Translations under genes and position numbers: made by a program
Shown here: in pieces, positions 1 to 8,803 of the stretch
How the letters are laid out: each line of letters starts with the position of its first letter
Numbering within the stretch: position 1 is the stretch's first letter
Source: Stenotrophomonas sp. 704A1
GTDB lineage: Bacteria > Pseudomonadota > Gammaproteobacteria > Xanthomonadales > Xanthomonadaceae
NCBI RefSeq assembly: GCF_030549525.1
Contig: NZ_CP130831.1
Span: 323,501-387,500 of the forward strand
Direction of reading: 5' to 3'
Length of the DNA stretch: 64,000 nucleotides
The notes under the pieces: generated by a model
Database searches by the model: none
Seen by the model: only the letters and a program-made list of their open reading frames with translations
Told to the model about the DNA's origin: nothing

Positions 1-649
1 CATGCCGATCATGCTCGGCGGCGACCACTGCCTGGGCATCGGTTCGATTACCGCCGTGGCGCGCTGGTGCCGCGAGCAGGGCAAGGAGCTGCGCGTGCTG
101 TGGCTGGATGCACATTCGGACTTCAACACCAGTGATGTCACTCCGTCGGGCAACATCCACGGCATGCCGGTGGCGTGCCTGTGCGGCCTCGGCCCTGATG
201 CGCTGACCAGGCTCGGCGGCACCTCGCCGGCGATCAGGCCCGCGCAGGTGCACCAGATCGGCATCCGCTCGGTGGACCCGGAAGAGAAGCGCCTGATCAA
301 GACCCACAAGGTCGATGTGTATGACATGCGCTACATCGACGAAAACGGCATGAAGCGCACCGTGGAAGCGGCGCTGGCCGGCATCGACGAGAACACCCAC
401 CTGCATGTCAGCTTCGATGTGGACTTCCTCGACCCGAGCATCGCGCCCGGCGTAGGCACCACCGTGCCGGGCGGAGTGAACTACCGCGAGGCGCAGCTGG
501 TGATGGAGATGATCGCCGACAGCGGTCGCATGGGATCGCTGGACATCGTCGAGCTCAACCCCTTGCTGGACAAGCAGAATGCCACCGCCGAGCTGGCCGT
601 GGACCTGGTCGAAAGCCTGTTCGGCAAGTCGACACTGATGCGCGATTGA
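1..649 (+). CDS. rocF: arginase, 5' end outside window
   Basis: Hydrolyses L-arginine to ornithine and urea in the cytoplasm with a binuclear manganese centre. The visible 215 residues carry the family metal ligands: GGDH at visible residues 6-9, DAHSD at 36-40, the HGMP motif near 53-56, and SFDVDFLDP near 137. The frame is open at the left edge, and arginases are usually about 300 residues, so roughly the first 90 are missing; the ATG at base 2 is internal. Agmatinase and formiminoglutamase are relatives, but HGMP with the DAHSD context fits arginase best. The stop is TGA at 647-649. Confidence 0.88.
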   Translation, partial: MPIMLGGDHCLGIGSITAVARWCREQGKELRVLWLDAHSDFNTSDVTPSGNIHGMPVACLCGLGPDALTRLGGTSPAIRPAQVHQIGIRSVDPEEKRLIKTHKVDVYDMRYIDENGMKRTVEAALAGIDENTHLHVSFDVDFLDPSIAPGVGTTVPGGVNYREAQLVMEMIADSGRMGSLDIVELNPLLDKQNATAELAVDLVESLFGKSTLMRD

Positions 650-811
650 GTGCCAGCCTGAACGGAATACTGCGTCGTTCACGCGCGCTCCACGCCACTG
701 CCGCCAGATTGCACTTCACGCGGCAGTGGTGGCTCCTGGCCATCCCGCCGCCCCGATCACCCACCGAACCCCGTGATTGAGCGGTGTAGCGGAAAACCCA
801 AGGAGAAGCCC

Positions 812-949
812 ATGAAGCGCGTAGTTGCCCTGATGCTGTTGTCGATGTTCTCGGTGGCCATGCTGGCCGGCTGCAACACCGTTGCCGGTGCCGGCAAGGA
901 CGTGCAGAAGGCTGGCGAGAAGGTCGAGGATGCCGCCAAGGGCAACTAA
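812..949 (+). CDS. entericidin-like small lipoprotein (45 aa)
   Basis: A 45-residue protein with a lipoprotein signal: a basic start (MKR), a hydrophobic stretch, and the lipobox LAGC with the acylated cysteine at residue 21. The mature part is short, reads NTVAGAGKDVQKAGEKVEDAA and is typical of the EcnA/EcnB entericidin family, small membrane lipoproteins studied as a stress-linked toxin/antidote pair in E. coli. AAGGAGAA precedes the ATG by about 7 bases, and a strong terminator follows at once. Only one copy is present, so no antidote partner is seen here; the toxic role is family knowledge, not shown by the sequence. Confidence 0.85.
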   Translation: MKRVVALMLLSMFSVAMLAGCNTVAGAGKDVQKAGEKVEDAAKGN

Positions 950-973
950 GCCCGACGCGGTGCGCACCACGGA

Positions 974-1000
974 AAAGGCCGGGAACATCCCGGCCTTTTT
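974..1000 (+). terminator. Rho-independent terminator of the entericidin gene
   Basis: AAAGGCCGGG and CCCGGCCTTT form a perfect GC-rich stem over a short AACAT-type loop and run into five T residues. It lies 25 bases after the entericidin stop codon. Confidence 0.88.
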
Positions 1001-1156
1001 CATGCGCGCGTGCTGGCAGGCCGGTACGTCGAAGCGGAGTGAACCATTCAAGCAGGTGAGCACTGCTTTCATGACCGGTTGACCGCGCTGCAACGGCCGC
1101 TGCGCCACTCTGGAGCCACGGTAACAACGCCGTTGCAATCAAAGGAAGCCTCAGCG

Positions 1157-1378
1157 ATGAACAAAGACATCATTTCCGGCAAGTGGTCGCAGCTCAAGGG
1201 CAAGGCGCAGGCGAAGTGGGGCGATCTGACCAACGACGATTTCGATGTGGCCGAGGGCAACGCCGAGTACCTGGCAGGCCGGCTGCAGGAGCGTTATGGC
1301 TGGGCCAAGGACCGCGCGGAAAGCGAGGTGCGTGATTTCGAGGCCAGCGTGCGCAAGGACTATCCGGACTACAAGTAA
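1157..1378 (+). CDS. CsbD-family stress protein
   Basis: A 73-residue soluble protein of the CsbD/YjbJ family, small hydrophilic proteins commonly induced in stationary phase or general stress; molecular role unknown. The family pattern is plain: a start like [22 protein letters not shown], then [13 protein letters not shown] and a C-terminal YGWAKDRAE segment. The frame is open further upstream, but the ATG at 1157 is preferred because AAGGAAG lies about 8 bases before it and the family starts here. It is monocistronic, with a large inverted repeat directly downstream. Close spacing to the entericidin gene suggests a shared stress setting, not co-transcription. Confidence 0.9.
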   Translation: MNKDIISGKWSQLKGKAQAKWGDLTNDDFDVAEGNAEYLAGRLQERYGWAKDRAESEVRDFEASVRKDYPDYK

Positions 1379-1391
1379 GCAGCCGCTGCTC

Positions 1392-1442
1392 CCCCACAGC
1401 ACGACCCCCGCACCGTGAGGTTGCGGGCGTCGTGCTGTGGGG
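1392..1442. terminator. large stem-loop between convergent genes
   Basis: CCCCACAGCACGAC (1392-1405) pairs perfectly with 1429-1442, and an inner CCCGCA/TGCGGG extends the stem. It sits between the csbD-like gene and the convergent gene ending at 1447. Neither strand has a clear T-run, so this may act as a transcript-end stabiliser more than a classic terminator. Confidence 0.6.
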
Positions 1443-1446
1443 CTGC

Positions 1447-2253
1447 TCAGCGCGCCGGCGGATCCGGCACGTACCGCTCCGGGAACGCCTGCGGTTGGCG
1501 CGGTAGGCGCGACGGCGACGCCACCAGGATGCCGCGCGCACGCAGGTTGCGTGCGCTGTCGTAGCGCAGCTGCACGACCTGGGCCGGGCTGCGGCTGGCG
1601 CGCTCGAAATCGGTATCGCGTACCGACGACTGTTCGCGCGCGCCGTGGCCGGTGCCCAGTGCCGGGGCCGGTGCGCTGCGGGCGTAGCCCTCGATGCGGC
1701 TGGCGCTGGCGTCTGCGGCAGCGGACGATTCGGCCGCCGCCGGCGCGGGTGGGGCACTGCGGCGCAGGATCGGCTCCGGTCGCGGGTACCGGCGTCGGGC
1801 CTCCTCGAACACGGCCACGCCGATCACGCCTACGTTGTCGGGGCGACCGGTCCGGCTGGCATAGCTGCCGCTGGGGCTGCTGAACACGAACTGGGCCACC
1901 TCGTCCTGGGTCTTGCGCCAGCCGGTGATGTCCGCGCGCTGGCCGGGATCGAGCACGTAGCCGGTCTGCGAGGGATCGGCGTCTTCGCCGGAAATGGCGT
2001 TGACCCCATCCACCGACAGCACCACCAGCACCCGGCGCGGACTGTCGTTGTACAGCCGGACCGCATAACGATGGCCGCGTTCACCGGCCACCCAGCGCTG
2101 GCCGTCGGCGGGATAGCTGCGCAGTTCGGTGCCACGGTCGCGGTCGACCAGGGCCATGCGCACGGGGCCGTCGTCGTACGCCGGCGGCGGCAGCGGAGCC
2201 GGCCGGAAGCCGGCCAGGGGCAGGATCAGCAGCAGGGGCAGCAGGCGTTTCAT
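1447..2253 (-). CDS. exported protein of unknown function
   Basis: A 268-residue protein with a clear N-terminal export signal (MKRLLPLLLILPLAGF) and no later membrane segment, so probably periplasmic. Residues about 30-155 look like a folded beta-rich domain containing VRLYNDSPRRVLVVLSVDG and VLDPGQRADITGWRK. The second half is a low-complexity Ala/Pro/Arg/Ser linker and tail. I do not recognise a characterised family; the folded domain is reminiscent of conserved Xanthomonadaceae exported proteins. It is a single gene, divergent from trpS with 108 bases between them, and convergent with the csbD-like gene. Confidence 0.7.
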   Translation of the reverse strand: MKRLLPLLLILPLAGFRPAPLPPPAYDDGPVRMALVDRDRGTELRSYPADGQRWVAGERGHRYAVRLYNDSPRRVLVVLSVDGVNAISGEDADPSQTGYVLDPGQRADITGWRKTQDEVAQFVFSSPSGSYASRTGRPDNVGVIGVAVFEEARRRYPRPEPILRRSAPPAPAAAESSAAADASASRIEGYARSAPAPALGTGHGAREQSSVRDTDFERASRSPAQVVQLRYDSARNLRARGILVASPSRLPRQPQAFPERYVPDPPAR

Positions 2254-2361
2254 CGGACGTCTCCAGCGGGGTTAGGTGAATGAACGCGCCGCGGGCTCTG
2301 ACGGGGTTGGCCGCGTGCGCGGTAAACTGGCCCCGTTCATAGAAGGTTTCCGCACGCAGTC

Positions 2362-3654
2362 ATGACGACCCGAGTCCTTACCGGCATCACCCCCTCCGGC
2401 ACGCCCCACCTGGGCAACTACGTTGGCGCCATCCGTCCGGCGATCGCCGCCAGCCGCGCCCCGGGGATCGAGAGCTTCTTCTTCCTGGCCGACCTGCACA
2501 GCCTGATCAAGTCGCAGGACCCGCAGCGCACCCAGCGCGCCACCCTGGAGATCGCGGCCAGCTGGCTGGCCTGCGGCCTGGACCCGGAACACGTGTGGTT
2601 CTACCGCCAGAGCGACATCCGCGAGACCACCGAGCTGATGTGGTTCCTGACCGCCATCGCCAGCAAGGGCATCCTCAATCGTGCCCATGCCTACAAGGCG
2701 GCGGTGGACAAGAACCGCGAGGAGGGCGTGGACGAGGATGCCGGTGTCAGCGCCGGCCTGTTCATGTATCCGGTGCTGATGGCCGCCGACATCCTGATCT
2801 TCAAGGCCAACCAGGTGCCGGTGGGCCGTGACCAGATCCAGCACATCGAGATGGCGCGCGATTTCGCCCAGCGCTTCAACCACGTCTATGGCAAGGAGTA
2901 CTTCCCGCTGCCGGAGGTGGTGATCGACGAGCAGGTGGCGACCCTGGCCGGCCTGGACGGCCGCAAGATGAGCAAGAGCTACCACAACACCATTCCGCTG
3001 TTCGTGCCGCGCGAGGAACTGAAGAAGCTGGTGTTCTCGATCCTCACCGACTCGCGGGCACCGGGCGAGCCGAAGGACACCGAAGGCTCGGCGCTGTTCC
3101 AGATGTACCAGGCGTTCGCCACCCCGGAACAGACCGCGGAGTTCGCCAAGGCGTTCGCCGCCGGCATCGGCTGGGGCGAGGCCAAGCAGCAGCTGTTCGA
3201 GCGCATCGACAGCGAACTGTCGCCGCTGCGCGAACGCTACAACGCGCTGATGGCCGAGCCGGAGAAGATCGAGGCACTGCTCAAGCGCCGCGGCCAGCAG
3301 CTGCGCGAGCAGCTGGCGGCACCGCTGCTGGACGAACTGCGCCATGCGGTGGGCCTGCGCGACCTGTCCAGCGCCGGTGACATTGCCAGCGAGGATGCAG
3401 GTGTTGCACGCGTGGCGCCGCCGCTGTTCAAGCAGTACCGCGAGAAGGATGGCCGCTTCTACTTCAAGCTGAGCGCCGGTGACGGCACGCTGCTGATCCA
3501 GAGCGAAGGCTTCGACTCGCCGCGCGATGCCGGCCAGCTGATCGCCGTGTTGAAGCAGGCCGAGCAGGGCGACCAGCTGCAGAGCGAGCTGTTCAAGCTG
3601 GACGCTGAGGTGGACGTGGTTCTGGCTGCGCTGGCGGCACTGCGCGAGGCGTAA
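2362..3654 (+). CDS. trpS: tryptophanyl-tRNA synthetase
   Basis: Class I aminoacyl-tRNA synthetase that charges tRNA-Trp. The nucleotide-binding signature appears as TPSGTPHLGNYVGA near residues 9-22 and the second signature GRKMSKS near residue 200. At 430 residues it is about 90 longer than the E. coli enzyme. The extra length is a C-terminal extension after the anticodon-recognition helices, seen in other Xanthomonadaceae TrpS proteins. The Rossmann core is complete and nothing suggests inactivation. The Shine-Dalgarno is weak: AAGG lies about 15 bases before the ATG, so the start is fixed by homology of the first residues (MTTRVLTGITPSG). Confidence 0.95.
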   Translation: MTTRVLTGITPSGTPHLGNYVGAIRPAIAASRAPGIESFFFLADLHSLIKSQDPQRTQRATLEIAASWLACGLDPEHVWFYRQSDIRETTELMWFLTAIASKGILNRAHAYKAAVDKNREEGVDEDAGVSAGLFMYPVLMAADILIFKANQVPVGRDQIQHIEMARDFAQRFNHVYGKEYFPLPEVVIDEQVATLAGLDGRKMSKSYHNTIPLFVPREELKKLVFSILTDSRAPGEPKDTEGSALFQMYQAFATPEQTAEFAKAFAAGIGWGEAKQQLFERIDSELSPLRERYNALMAEPEKIEALLKRRGQQLREQLAAPLLDELRHAVGLRDLSSAGDIASEDAGVARVAPPLFKQYREKDGRFYFKLSAGDGTLLIQSEGFDSPRDAGQLIAVLKQAEQGDQLQSELFKLDAEVDVVLAALAALREA

Positions 3655-3662
3655 TCGGGGGC

Positions 3663-3678
3663 GCCGACCCTGGTCGGC
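3663..3678 (+). terminator. short palindrome after trpS
   Basis: GCCGACC and GGTCGGC separated by two bases form a compact hairpin 8 bases after the trpS stop. There is no T-run. The same GGTCGGCAC-type core recurs at 48941-48965, so it may be one of the genus's short intergenic palindromes acting as a transcript end. Confidence 0.45.
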
Positions 3679-3746
3679 ACCGCCATCGGCGCAGCGGCCG
3701 TGGCATGATGCGCGGGCGCCGTCGGCGCGATGACATGGAGTCTGCG

Positions 3747-4043
3747 ATGGCCTGGTTGTCGCTGCTGCTGTTCCTGCCCTGGTTCATTCTGCTGGGCAGC
3801 CTGTACTGGCTGTTTCCGCGCCAGCCGCGTACCGCGCGCCGGCGTGTGTTCGACGGCAGCACCCTGGTGCTGGCGTTCGCGTTGAGCATCCTGGCGATGC
3901 TCTGGGGGCACCACACCGGTGTGGCGCAGCCCGGCGCCGGACCGATCTGGCCGCAGGTGCTGGCGGTGCTGTATGCCTACGGCGCCTTCCTGGCGGTGCT
4001 GGTGCTGGCCCTGCTGCTGCGCCCGAGGTACCTGGCCCGGTAA
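3747..4043 (+). CDS. small integral membrane protein
   Basis: A 98-residue hydrophobic protein with probably three membrane-spanning helices: residues about 2-22 (LSLLLFLPWFILLGSLYW), about 38-52 and about 70-90. A short basic loop (PRQPRTARRR) follows the first helix. The ATG at 3747 is chosen over in-frame ATGs at 3705 and 3735 because GGAG lies 6 bases before it and the protein then starts directly with the first helix. I do not recognise a family. It lies between trpS and a SMAG-like repeat and does not look operonic with the hydrolase downstream. Confidence 0.65.
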   Translation: MAWLSLLLFLPWFILLGSLYWLFPRQPRTARRRVFDGSTLVLAFALSILAMLWGHHTGVAQPGAGPIWPQVLAVLYAYGAFLAVLVLALLLRPRYLAR

Positions 4044-4053
4044 TCCCGCTTGT

Positions 4054-4111
4054 GTAGCGTCGAGCCATGCTCGACTGTTTTTCCGTCCAGTCGGGCATGG
4101 CTCGACTCTAC
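4054..4111. repeat. SMAG-like palindromic element
   Basis: The 58-bp element begins with GTAG and ends with CTAC. Two inverted arms (GTCGAGCCATGCTCGAC and GTCGGGCATGGCTCGAC) flank a T-rich centre containing TTTTT. This matches the head-to-tail dimer form of the SMAG repeats described in S. maltophilia. It lies between two same-strand genes. Confidence 0.75.
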
Positions 4112-4202
4112 AGCGTTGCGCCTCCGACCAAAGCCGCATCGAATACGACCCGCCGACGCGCCTACCATGGGAACCGTTCCCGATCCTGCCAGGTGCGCGC
4201 CG

Positions 4203-5135
4203 ATGATCGCTGATCCCAGCATCCACACCATCGATACCGGTTTCCAGCGGCCTGACTTCGACGCCGCCTACCTGATCGTCGAGAACGGTCGCGCGGCCTT
4301 CGTCGACTGCGGCACCGGCCTGTCGGTCCCGGCGATGCTGCAGGCCCTGGCCGATGCCGGCCTGGGCGTGGATGCGGTGGACTGGCTGCTGCTGACCCAT
4401 GTACATCTGGATCATGCCGGTGGTGCGGGCCTGTTGATGCAGCAGCTGCCCCATGCAAAGGCGGTGCTGCATCCGCGCGGTGCCCCGCACATGATCGATC
4501 CGACCCGGCTGATCGCCGGCGCCACCGCGGTGTATGGCGCCGAGGAAATCGCGCGCAGCTATGGCCGCATCGAGGCGATTCCCGAAGCGCGCGTGGTGGT
4601 CGCCGAGGACGGCCATCGCATCGACCTGGCCGGGCGCGCGCTGATGCTGCTGCATACCCCGGGCCATGCGCTGCACCACTACTGCATATGGGATGCGCGC
4701 AGCCGCAGCTGGTTCACGGGCGATACCTTCGGCATCTCCTACCGTGAGCTGGACAGTGCGCAGGGGGCCTTCATCTTTCCGACCTCATCGCCGGTGCAGT
4801 TCGACCCGCAGGCAATGAAGGCCTCGATCCAGCGCATGCTGGCCCATGCACCGCAGGCGATGTACCTCACCCACTACGGGCGTGTGGAACAGGTCGACAA
4901 GCTTGCTGCGGACCTGTTCGAACAGATCGATGCCATGGTGGCTATCGGGCGGCAGTGCGACGGTCGCCCCGATCGCCATCGCTGCCTGCTGGCAGCGCTG
5001 CAGGCGCTGTACCTGGAGCGTGCGCAGCAGCATGGCTGCGCGCTGGACCAGGCCGCCGTGGCCGCGGTGCTGGCGATGGACATTGAACTCAACGCGCAGG
5101 GACTGGCGTGCTGGCTGGACCGCGAGCGGCGCTGA
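4203..5135 (+). CDS. MBL-fold metallo-hydrolase
   Basis: A 310-residue cytoplasmic metallo-beta-lactamase-fold protein. The metal ligands are all present: THVHLDHAGG near residues 64-73, HTPGHALHH near 153-161, the aspartate in WFTGDTFG, and LTHYGR near 222. The order and spacing fit the glyoxalase II/alkylsulfatase-like broad family, but the substrate cannot be named. The C-terminal 80 residues form a helical tail (ALQALYLERAQQHG). The ATG at 4203 is chosen because AGGTG lies about 8 bases upstream; the frame is open further upstream, through the SMAG-like repeat, which would not be coding. No signal peptide is visible, so it is not an exported beta-lactamase. Confidence 0.82.
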   Translation: MIADPSIHTIDTGFQRPDFDAAYLIVENGRAAFVDCGTGLSVPAMLQALADAGLGVDAVDWLLLTHVHLDHAGGAGLLMQQLPHAKAVLHPRGAPHMIDPTRLIAGATAVYGAEEIARSYGRIEAIPEARVVVAEDGHRIDLAGRALMLLHTPGHALHHYCIWDARSRSWFTGDTFGISYRELDSAQGAFIFPTSSPVQFDPQAMKASIQRMLAHAPQAMYLTHYGRVEQVDKLAADLFEQIDAMVAIGRQCDGRPDRHRCLLAALQALYLERAQQHGCALDQAAVAAVLAMDIELNAQGLACWLDRERR

Positions 5136-5254
5136 TCGCCGTACGCCAGAGGACATCCCCACCGTGGCGATGCCGCCCGGACCTGCGCTGCCACCGCACG
5201 GCCACGTTACACTCTGGTGACTTCCAAGCTAGCCGTGGTACTGCCGTGAACCCG

Positions 5255-6907
5255 ATGCGCGTGTTGCTGCTGTCGTCCTGCCTGTTTGTCGGTGGCCTGG
5301 CCCATGCGGCCAATGACCTGCCCGGCGGGGGCATCGATCCGCAGGCGCTGTCGCGTCACGTCCGCGTGCTGGCCTCGGACGAGTTCGAAGGCCGTGCACC
5401 GGCCAGCGAAGGCGAGGAGCGCACGGTGCAGTACCTGATCGAGCAGTTCCGCAGCTACGGTTTGCAGCCGGGCGGCGTGGACGGCAGCTGGGTGCAGCCG
5501 GTGCCGCTGGTGCGCGCGCAGCTGGACGGCGCGGCCAAGGCCAGCCTGTCGCTGAAGAAAGGCAGCCGCGCACTGGCCAACGGCGTGGACGTGACCCTGC
5601 AGAGCCTGCAGCCGCGCAAGCGCGTGCAGATCAAGGATGCACCGCTGGTGTTCGTCGGCTACGGCATCGATGCACCAGAGCGCCACTGGGACGATTACAA
5701 GGACGTCGACCTGCACGGCAAGATCGCCGTGGTGCTGATCAATGACGCTGACTTCGAGGCCGACGCGCCCGGAGCGTTCGACGGCAAGGCGGTGACCTAC
5801 TACGGCCGCTGGACCTACAAGTTCGAGGAAGCCGCCCGCCGTGGTGCCGAGGGCGTGCTGATCGTGCACGAGACCGCGCCGGCGGCTTATGGCTGGGCGA
5901 CGGTGAAGAGCTCGGGCACCTCGCCGCTGTTCGATATCGAACGCAGCGAGGCCGAAGCGATGGCCCAGCACACCCCGTTGCGCGGCTGGATGCAGCGTGA
6001 GCTGGCCGAGGCGATCTTTGCCGACGCCGGTCTCGATTTCGACGCCGAGAAGCGCAAGGCGATGCGCGCCGACTTCCGCCCGGTTGCGCTGGAAAACGCC
6101 AGGTTGAGCGCGGATTTCGCGCTCAAGCGCGAGCAGGTGGTGACCCGCAACGTGGTGGCCAAGCTGCCCGGTGGCGAGCATGGCGACGAGGCGGTGATCT
6201 TCTCTGCGCACTGGGACGCCTTCGGTATCGGCCAGCCGGATGCCCAGGGTGACCGCATCCGCCGTGGTGCGATCGACAACGCCACCGGCGTGGCCACGGT
6301 GCTGGAACTGGGCCGCGTGTTCGCTGCCGGCCCGCAGCCGCAGCGCACGCTGTACTTCGTGGCGCTCACCGCCGAAGAGAAGGGCCTGCTGGGCGCCAGC
6401 TACTACGCTGCGCACCCGCTGGCGCCGCTGGACAAGACCGCCGCAGTGCTGAACATCGAGATGTTCAGCCCGGATGGTCCGACCCGGGACATCGCTTCGT
6501 GGGGCAAGGGCCGGGTCTCGCTGGAAGGTGACCTGGAGCGCGTGGCCAAGGCCCGTGGCCGCAGCTACAGCCCGGACCCGAACCTGGAAGCCGGCTTCTT
6601 CTATCGCGCCGACCACTTCGCGTTTGCCCGCCTGGGCGTGCCGGCGATCACCATCGGCCCGGGCCTGGACAAGCTGGAGGGGGGTGTTGAAGCCGGCCGC
6701 GCGCTGCGCGAGAAGTACTTCGCCGACTGCTACCACCAGGCCTGCGATGCCTGGACCCCGCGCTGGGACCCGAGCGGCCACGCCGCCGATACCCTGCTGG
6801 TCTACGACCTGGGTGCCGAGCTGGCCAACAGCCGCCGCTGGCCGACCTGGGAGAAGGAATCGGAGTTCCGCGCCACGCGCGACAAGAGCGAGGCGGCACG
6901 CCGTTGA
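5255..6907 (+). CDS. exported M28-family aminopeptidase
   Basis: A 550-residue zinc peptidase with a signal peptide (MRVLLLSSCLFVGGLAHA). Residues about 115-270 resemble a protease-associated domain (FVGYGIDAPERHWDDYKDVD). The M28 catalytic core follows: the ligand pair in FSAHWDAFG, RRGAIDNATGVATVLEL, the catalytic and ligand acids in TAEEKGLLGASYY, and a final ligand in RADHFAF. The core fits aminopeptidases that take N-terminal residues from peptides in the periplasm or outside the cell. The start is ATG 5255, with an in-frame GTG at 5246 as the alternative; neither has a strong ribosome site. It is monocistronic and followed by 254 bases with no gene. Confidence 0.88.
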   Translation: MRVLLLSSCLFVGGLAHAANDLPGGGIDPQALSRHVRVLASDEFEGRAPASEGEERTVQYLIEQFRSYGLQPGGVDGSWVQPVPLVRAQLDGAAKASLSLKKGSRALANGVDVTLQSLQPRKRVQIKDAPLVFVGYGIDAPERHWDDYKDVDLHGKIAVVLINDADFEADAPGAFDGKAVTYYGRWTYKFEEAARRGAEGVLIVHETAPAAYGWATVKSSGTSPLFDIERSEAEAMAQHTPLRGWMQRELAEAIFADAGLDFDAEKRKAMRADFRPVALENARLSADFALKREQVVTRNVVAKLPGGEHGDEAVIFSAHWDAFGIGQPDAQGDRIRRGAIDNATGVATVLELGRVFAAGPQPQRTLYFVALTAEEKGLLGASYYAAHPLAPLDKTAAVLNIEMFSPDGPTRDIASWGKGRVSLEGDLERVAKARGRSYSPDPNLEAGFFYRADHFAFARLGVPAITIGPGLDKLEGGVEAGRALREKYFADCYHQACDAWTPRWDPSGHAADTLLVYDLGAELANSRRWPTWEKESEFRATRDKSEAARR

Positions 6908-7116
6908 GGGACGGCGCCTCCGGGCGCCATGAGGTTCCGCCGGGGGCATAACGTCGGCGGTTGCCTGACGTTCGCGCGTACTGCGGCGGTTCGGGGCGCC
7001 GCCAGCGAGCAGCCGACCCACGGTCGACGCTGGCTGTCGCCAGCCGTGCCGGGCGGCTGTCCCTGCCGGCGCAGCAGCGTCGCCGCGATCCAGATCCGCG
7101 GCGGCGGGAAGACGCA

Positions 7117-7145
7117 GCGGCCACCGGCGCTGTGCCGGTGGCCGC
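7117..7145 (-). terminator. stem-loop downstream of the KgtP-like gene
   Basis: GCGGCCACCGGC and GCCGGTGGCCGC form a perfect 12-bp stem with a 5-base loop, 16 bases past the stop of the minus-strand transporter. There is no T-run on either side, so the terminator call is moderate. The rest of 6908-7116 shows no gene. Confidence 0.55.
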
Positions 7146-7161
7146 GATGACGACGACGCGC

Positions 7162-8496
7162 TTACTTGCGGGTGCCGTCGAGCCAGTTGGGGCCCTTGTT
7201 GGTCAGGAAGAACACATAGACCACCAGTGATACCGCGATGGTGGCGGTGACGTAGATGGCGAACCAGTCGACATGGCCGGTTTTCAGCGCGCCCTGGTAC
7301 AGCAGCGGGGCAGTACCGCCGAACAGCGAGTTGGCCAGTGCATAGCCCAGCCCCACGCCCAGTGCGCGCACGTGGGTCGGGAACAGCTCGGCCTTCACCA
7401 CCGCGTTGATCGAGGTGTAGCCGGTAAGGATGACGAAGCCCAGTGCCAGGGTCAGGAAGGCCAGCGTTGCGTCGTGCTGGTGCGGCAGTGCGGTGATCAG
7501 GTACCAGCTGTACAGCACGCCGCCGGCGCCGAAGAAGACCAGCAGGGTCTTGCGGCCGATGATGTCCGACAGCCAGCCACCGACCGGCTGCAGCACCATC
7601 AGGAACGCCAGCACGCCCAGGTTGATCAGGGTGCCGGTCATCGGGTCATTGCCGGCGAAGGCGCTCTGGATCATCTTCGGGCCGTTCACCGAGTAGGTGT
7701 AGAAGGCCACGGTGCCACCGGCGGTGATCAGGAAGCACAGCAGCAGCGGGCGCCACTGGTGCACGAACAGTTCGTACATCGAACCGGACTTCTGCGCCTT
7801 GCCCTCGCGTGCCGCTTCGATCGACGACTCCGACAGCGACTCGTCCATACCGCGGCGCAACCAGAACACGACCACGGCGGCGATGCCACCAATGCCGAAC
7901 GCGATGCGCCAGCCCCACTCGGAGATCTCGGGCTTGCCCCAGAAGGTCAGCATCAGCAGCAGGGTCAGCTGCGCCAGGACATGGCCACCGACCAGGGTGA
8001 CGTAGTGGAAGGAGGACAGGAAGCCGCGACGGCCGGGGATGGCGGCCTCGGACATGTAGGTGGCACTGGCCCCGTACTCACCCCCGGTGGCGAAGCCCTG
8101 CAGCAGTCGCGCGAACAGCAGGATCACTGCTGCCCAGATGCCGATGCTGGCGGCCGTGGGAGTAATGGCGATGAGGAACGAGCAGGCCGCCATCACCGTG
8201 ACCGACACCGTCAGCGCCAGGCGCCGGCCATGGCGGTCGGCGAAGCGGCCGAAGAACCAGGCGCCGATCGGGCGCATCAGGAAGGTCGCGGCGAAGATCG
8301 CCCACACATACATCGTGGAGTTCTTGTCATCCGGGGAGAAGAACTGCGATTCGAAGTACACGGCGAATACCGAGTACACGTAGACGTCGTACCACTCCAC
8401 CAGATTGCCGGCGGAGCCTTTGAGGGTATTGGAGATGGAACGCCGCAGCGCGGCGCCATCGGTGGCGGGTACGGCGGGATGGGACGTGGTGCTCAT
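7162..8496 (-). CDS. kgtP: MFS dicarboxylate transporter, KgtP-like
   Basis: A 444-residue inner-membrane proton symporter of the metabolite:H+ symporter branch of the major facilitator superfamily. About 12 membrane helices are visible. Diagnostic segments are GNLVEWYDVYVYSVF in helix 1 and the loop 2-3 motif GRFADRHGRRLAL, with RLLQGFATGGEYG in helix 4. The closest characterised type is the alpha-ketoglutarate permease KgtP. The soluble N-terminus carries about 20 residues before helix 1. It is monocistronic and divergent from the EamA gene at 8804. Substrate assignment rests on family resemblance; proline/betaine or citrate transport cannot be excluded. Confidence 0.8.
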   Translation of the reverse strand: MSTTSHPAVPATDGAALRRSISNTLKGSAGNLVEWYDVYVYSVFAVYFESQFFSPDDKNSTMYVWAIFAATFLMRPIGAWFFGRFADRHGRRLALTVSVTVMAACSFLIAITPTAASIGIWAAVILLFARLLQGFATGGEYGASATYMSEAAIPGRRGFLSSFHYVTLVGGHVLAQLTLLLMLTFWGKPEISEWGWRIAFGIGGIAAVVVFWLRRGMDESLSESSIEAAREGKAQKSGSMYELFVHQWRPLLLCFLITAGGTVAFYTYSVNGPKMIQSAFAGNDPMTGTLINLGVLAFLMVLQPVGGWLSDIIGRKTLLVFFGAGGVLYSWYLITALPHQHDATLAFLTLALGFVILTGYTSINAVVKAELFPTHVRALGVGLGYALANSLFGGTAPLLYQGALKTGHVDWFAIYVTATIAVSLVVYVFFLTNKGPNWLDGTRK

Positions 8497-8803
8497 CTGG
8501 GTGGGGATCCTCGATGGGGTGCGTCCATGCGGAAAATTCGCTGCCAGGCGCGCGTCGCGCTGCCGGCCAGCCTCCTAGGTACTGCATCCCACGTCAACGC
8601 CGGGTGCCGGAGGGGCGGGCGGGGGATGGGACCTGACAGGGTGACAGCGGGTGCCGGATGGGCCAATAGCTAAATCGTCGTACGCCCTGTCGCGTCCCAC
8701 ATCCTGGAAATCGCCCATCCGCATTGCAGTGTGTCGAAAAACGGGGTGATATCCGCCAGCCGAACGTCCTAGAATCCGCCTTCCCCCAGCTCCCTGGTGC
8801 GTC
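8497..8803. promoter_or_regulatory. divergent promoter region, kgtP / EamA gene
   Basis: This 307-base gap separates divergent genes and holds no convincing open frame. A TAGAAT hexamer at 8770-8775, 29 bases before the EamA start, could be a -10 element, but no good -35 sits 17 bases upstream of it. I see no clear operator, and the kgtP side shows no obvious promoter. Confidence 0.4.

Noticed and set aside
4050..4202. An N-terminal extension of the MBL hydrolase reading through the SMAG repeat
   Set aside because: The extension would translate a palindromic repeat and lacks a ribosome site; ATG 4203 with AGGTG upstream is better.
4203..5135. A beta-lactamase (L1-type) identity for the MBL-fold gene
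   Set aside because: No signal peptide, and the HVHLDH-HTPGH spacing and C-terminal helical tail fit general hydrolases; L1 is a periplasmic enzyme of another subclass.
6908..7161. Short open frames (73-89 codons) after the M28 peptidase
   Set aside because: No ribosome site, Arg/Gly/Pro-rich translations typical of shadows, and no recognisable family.
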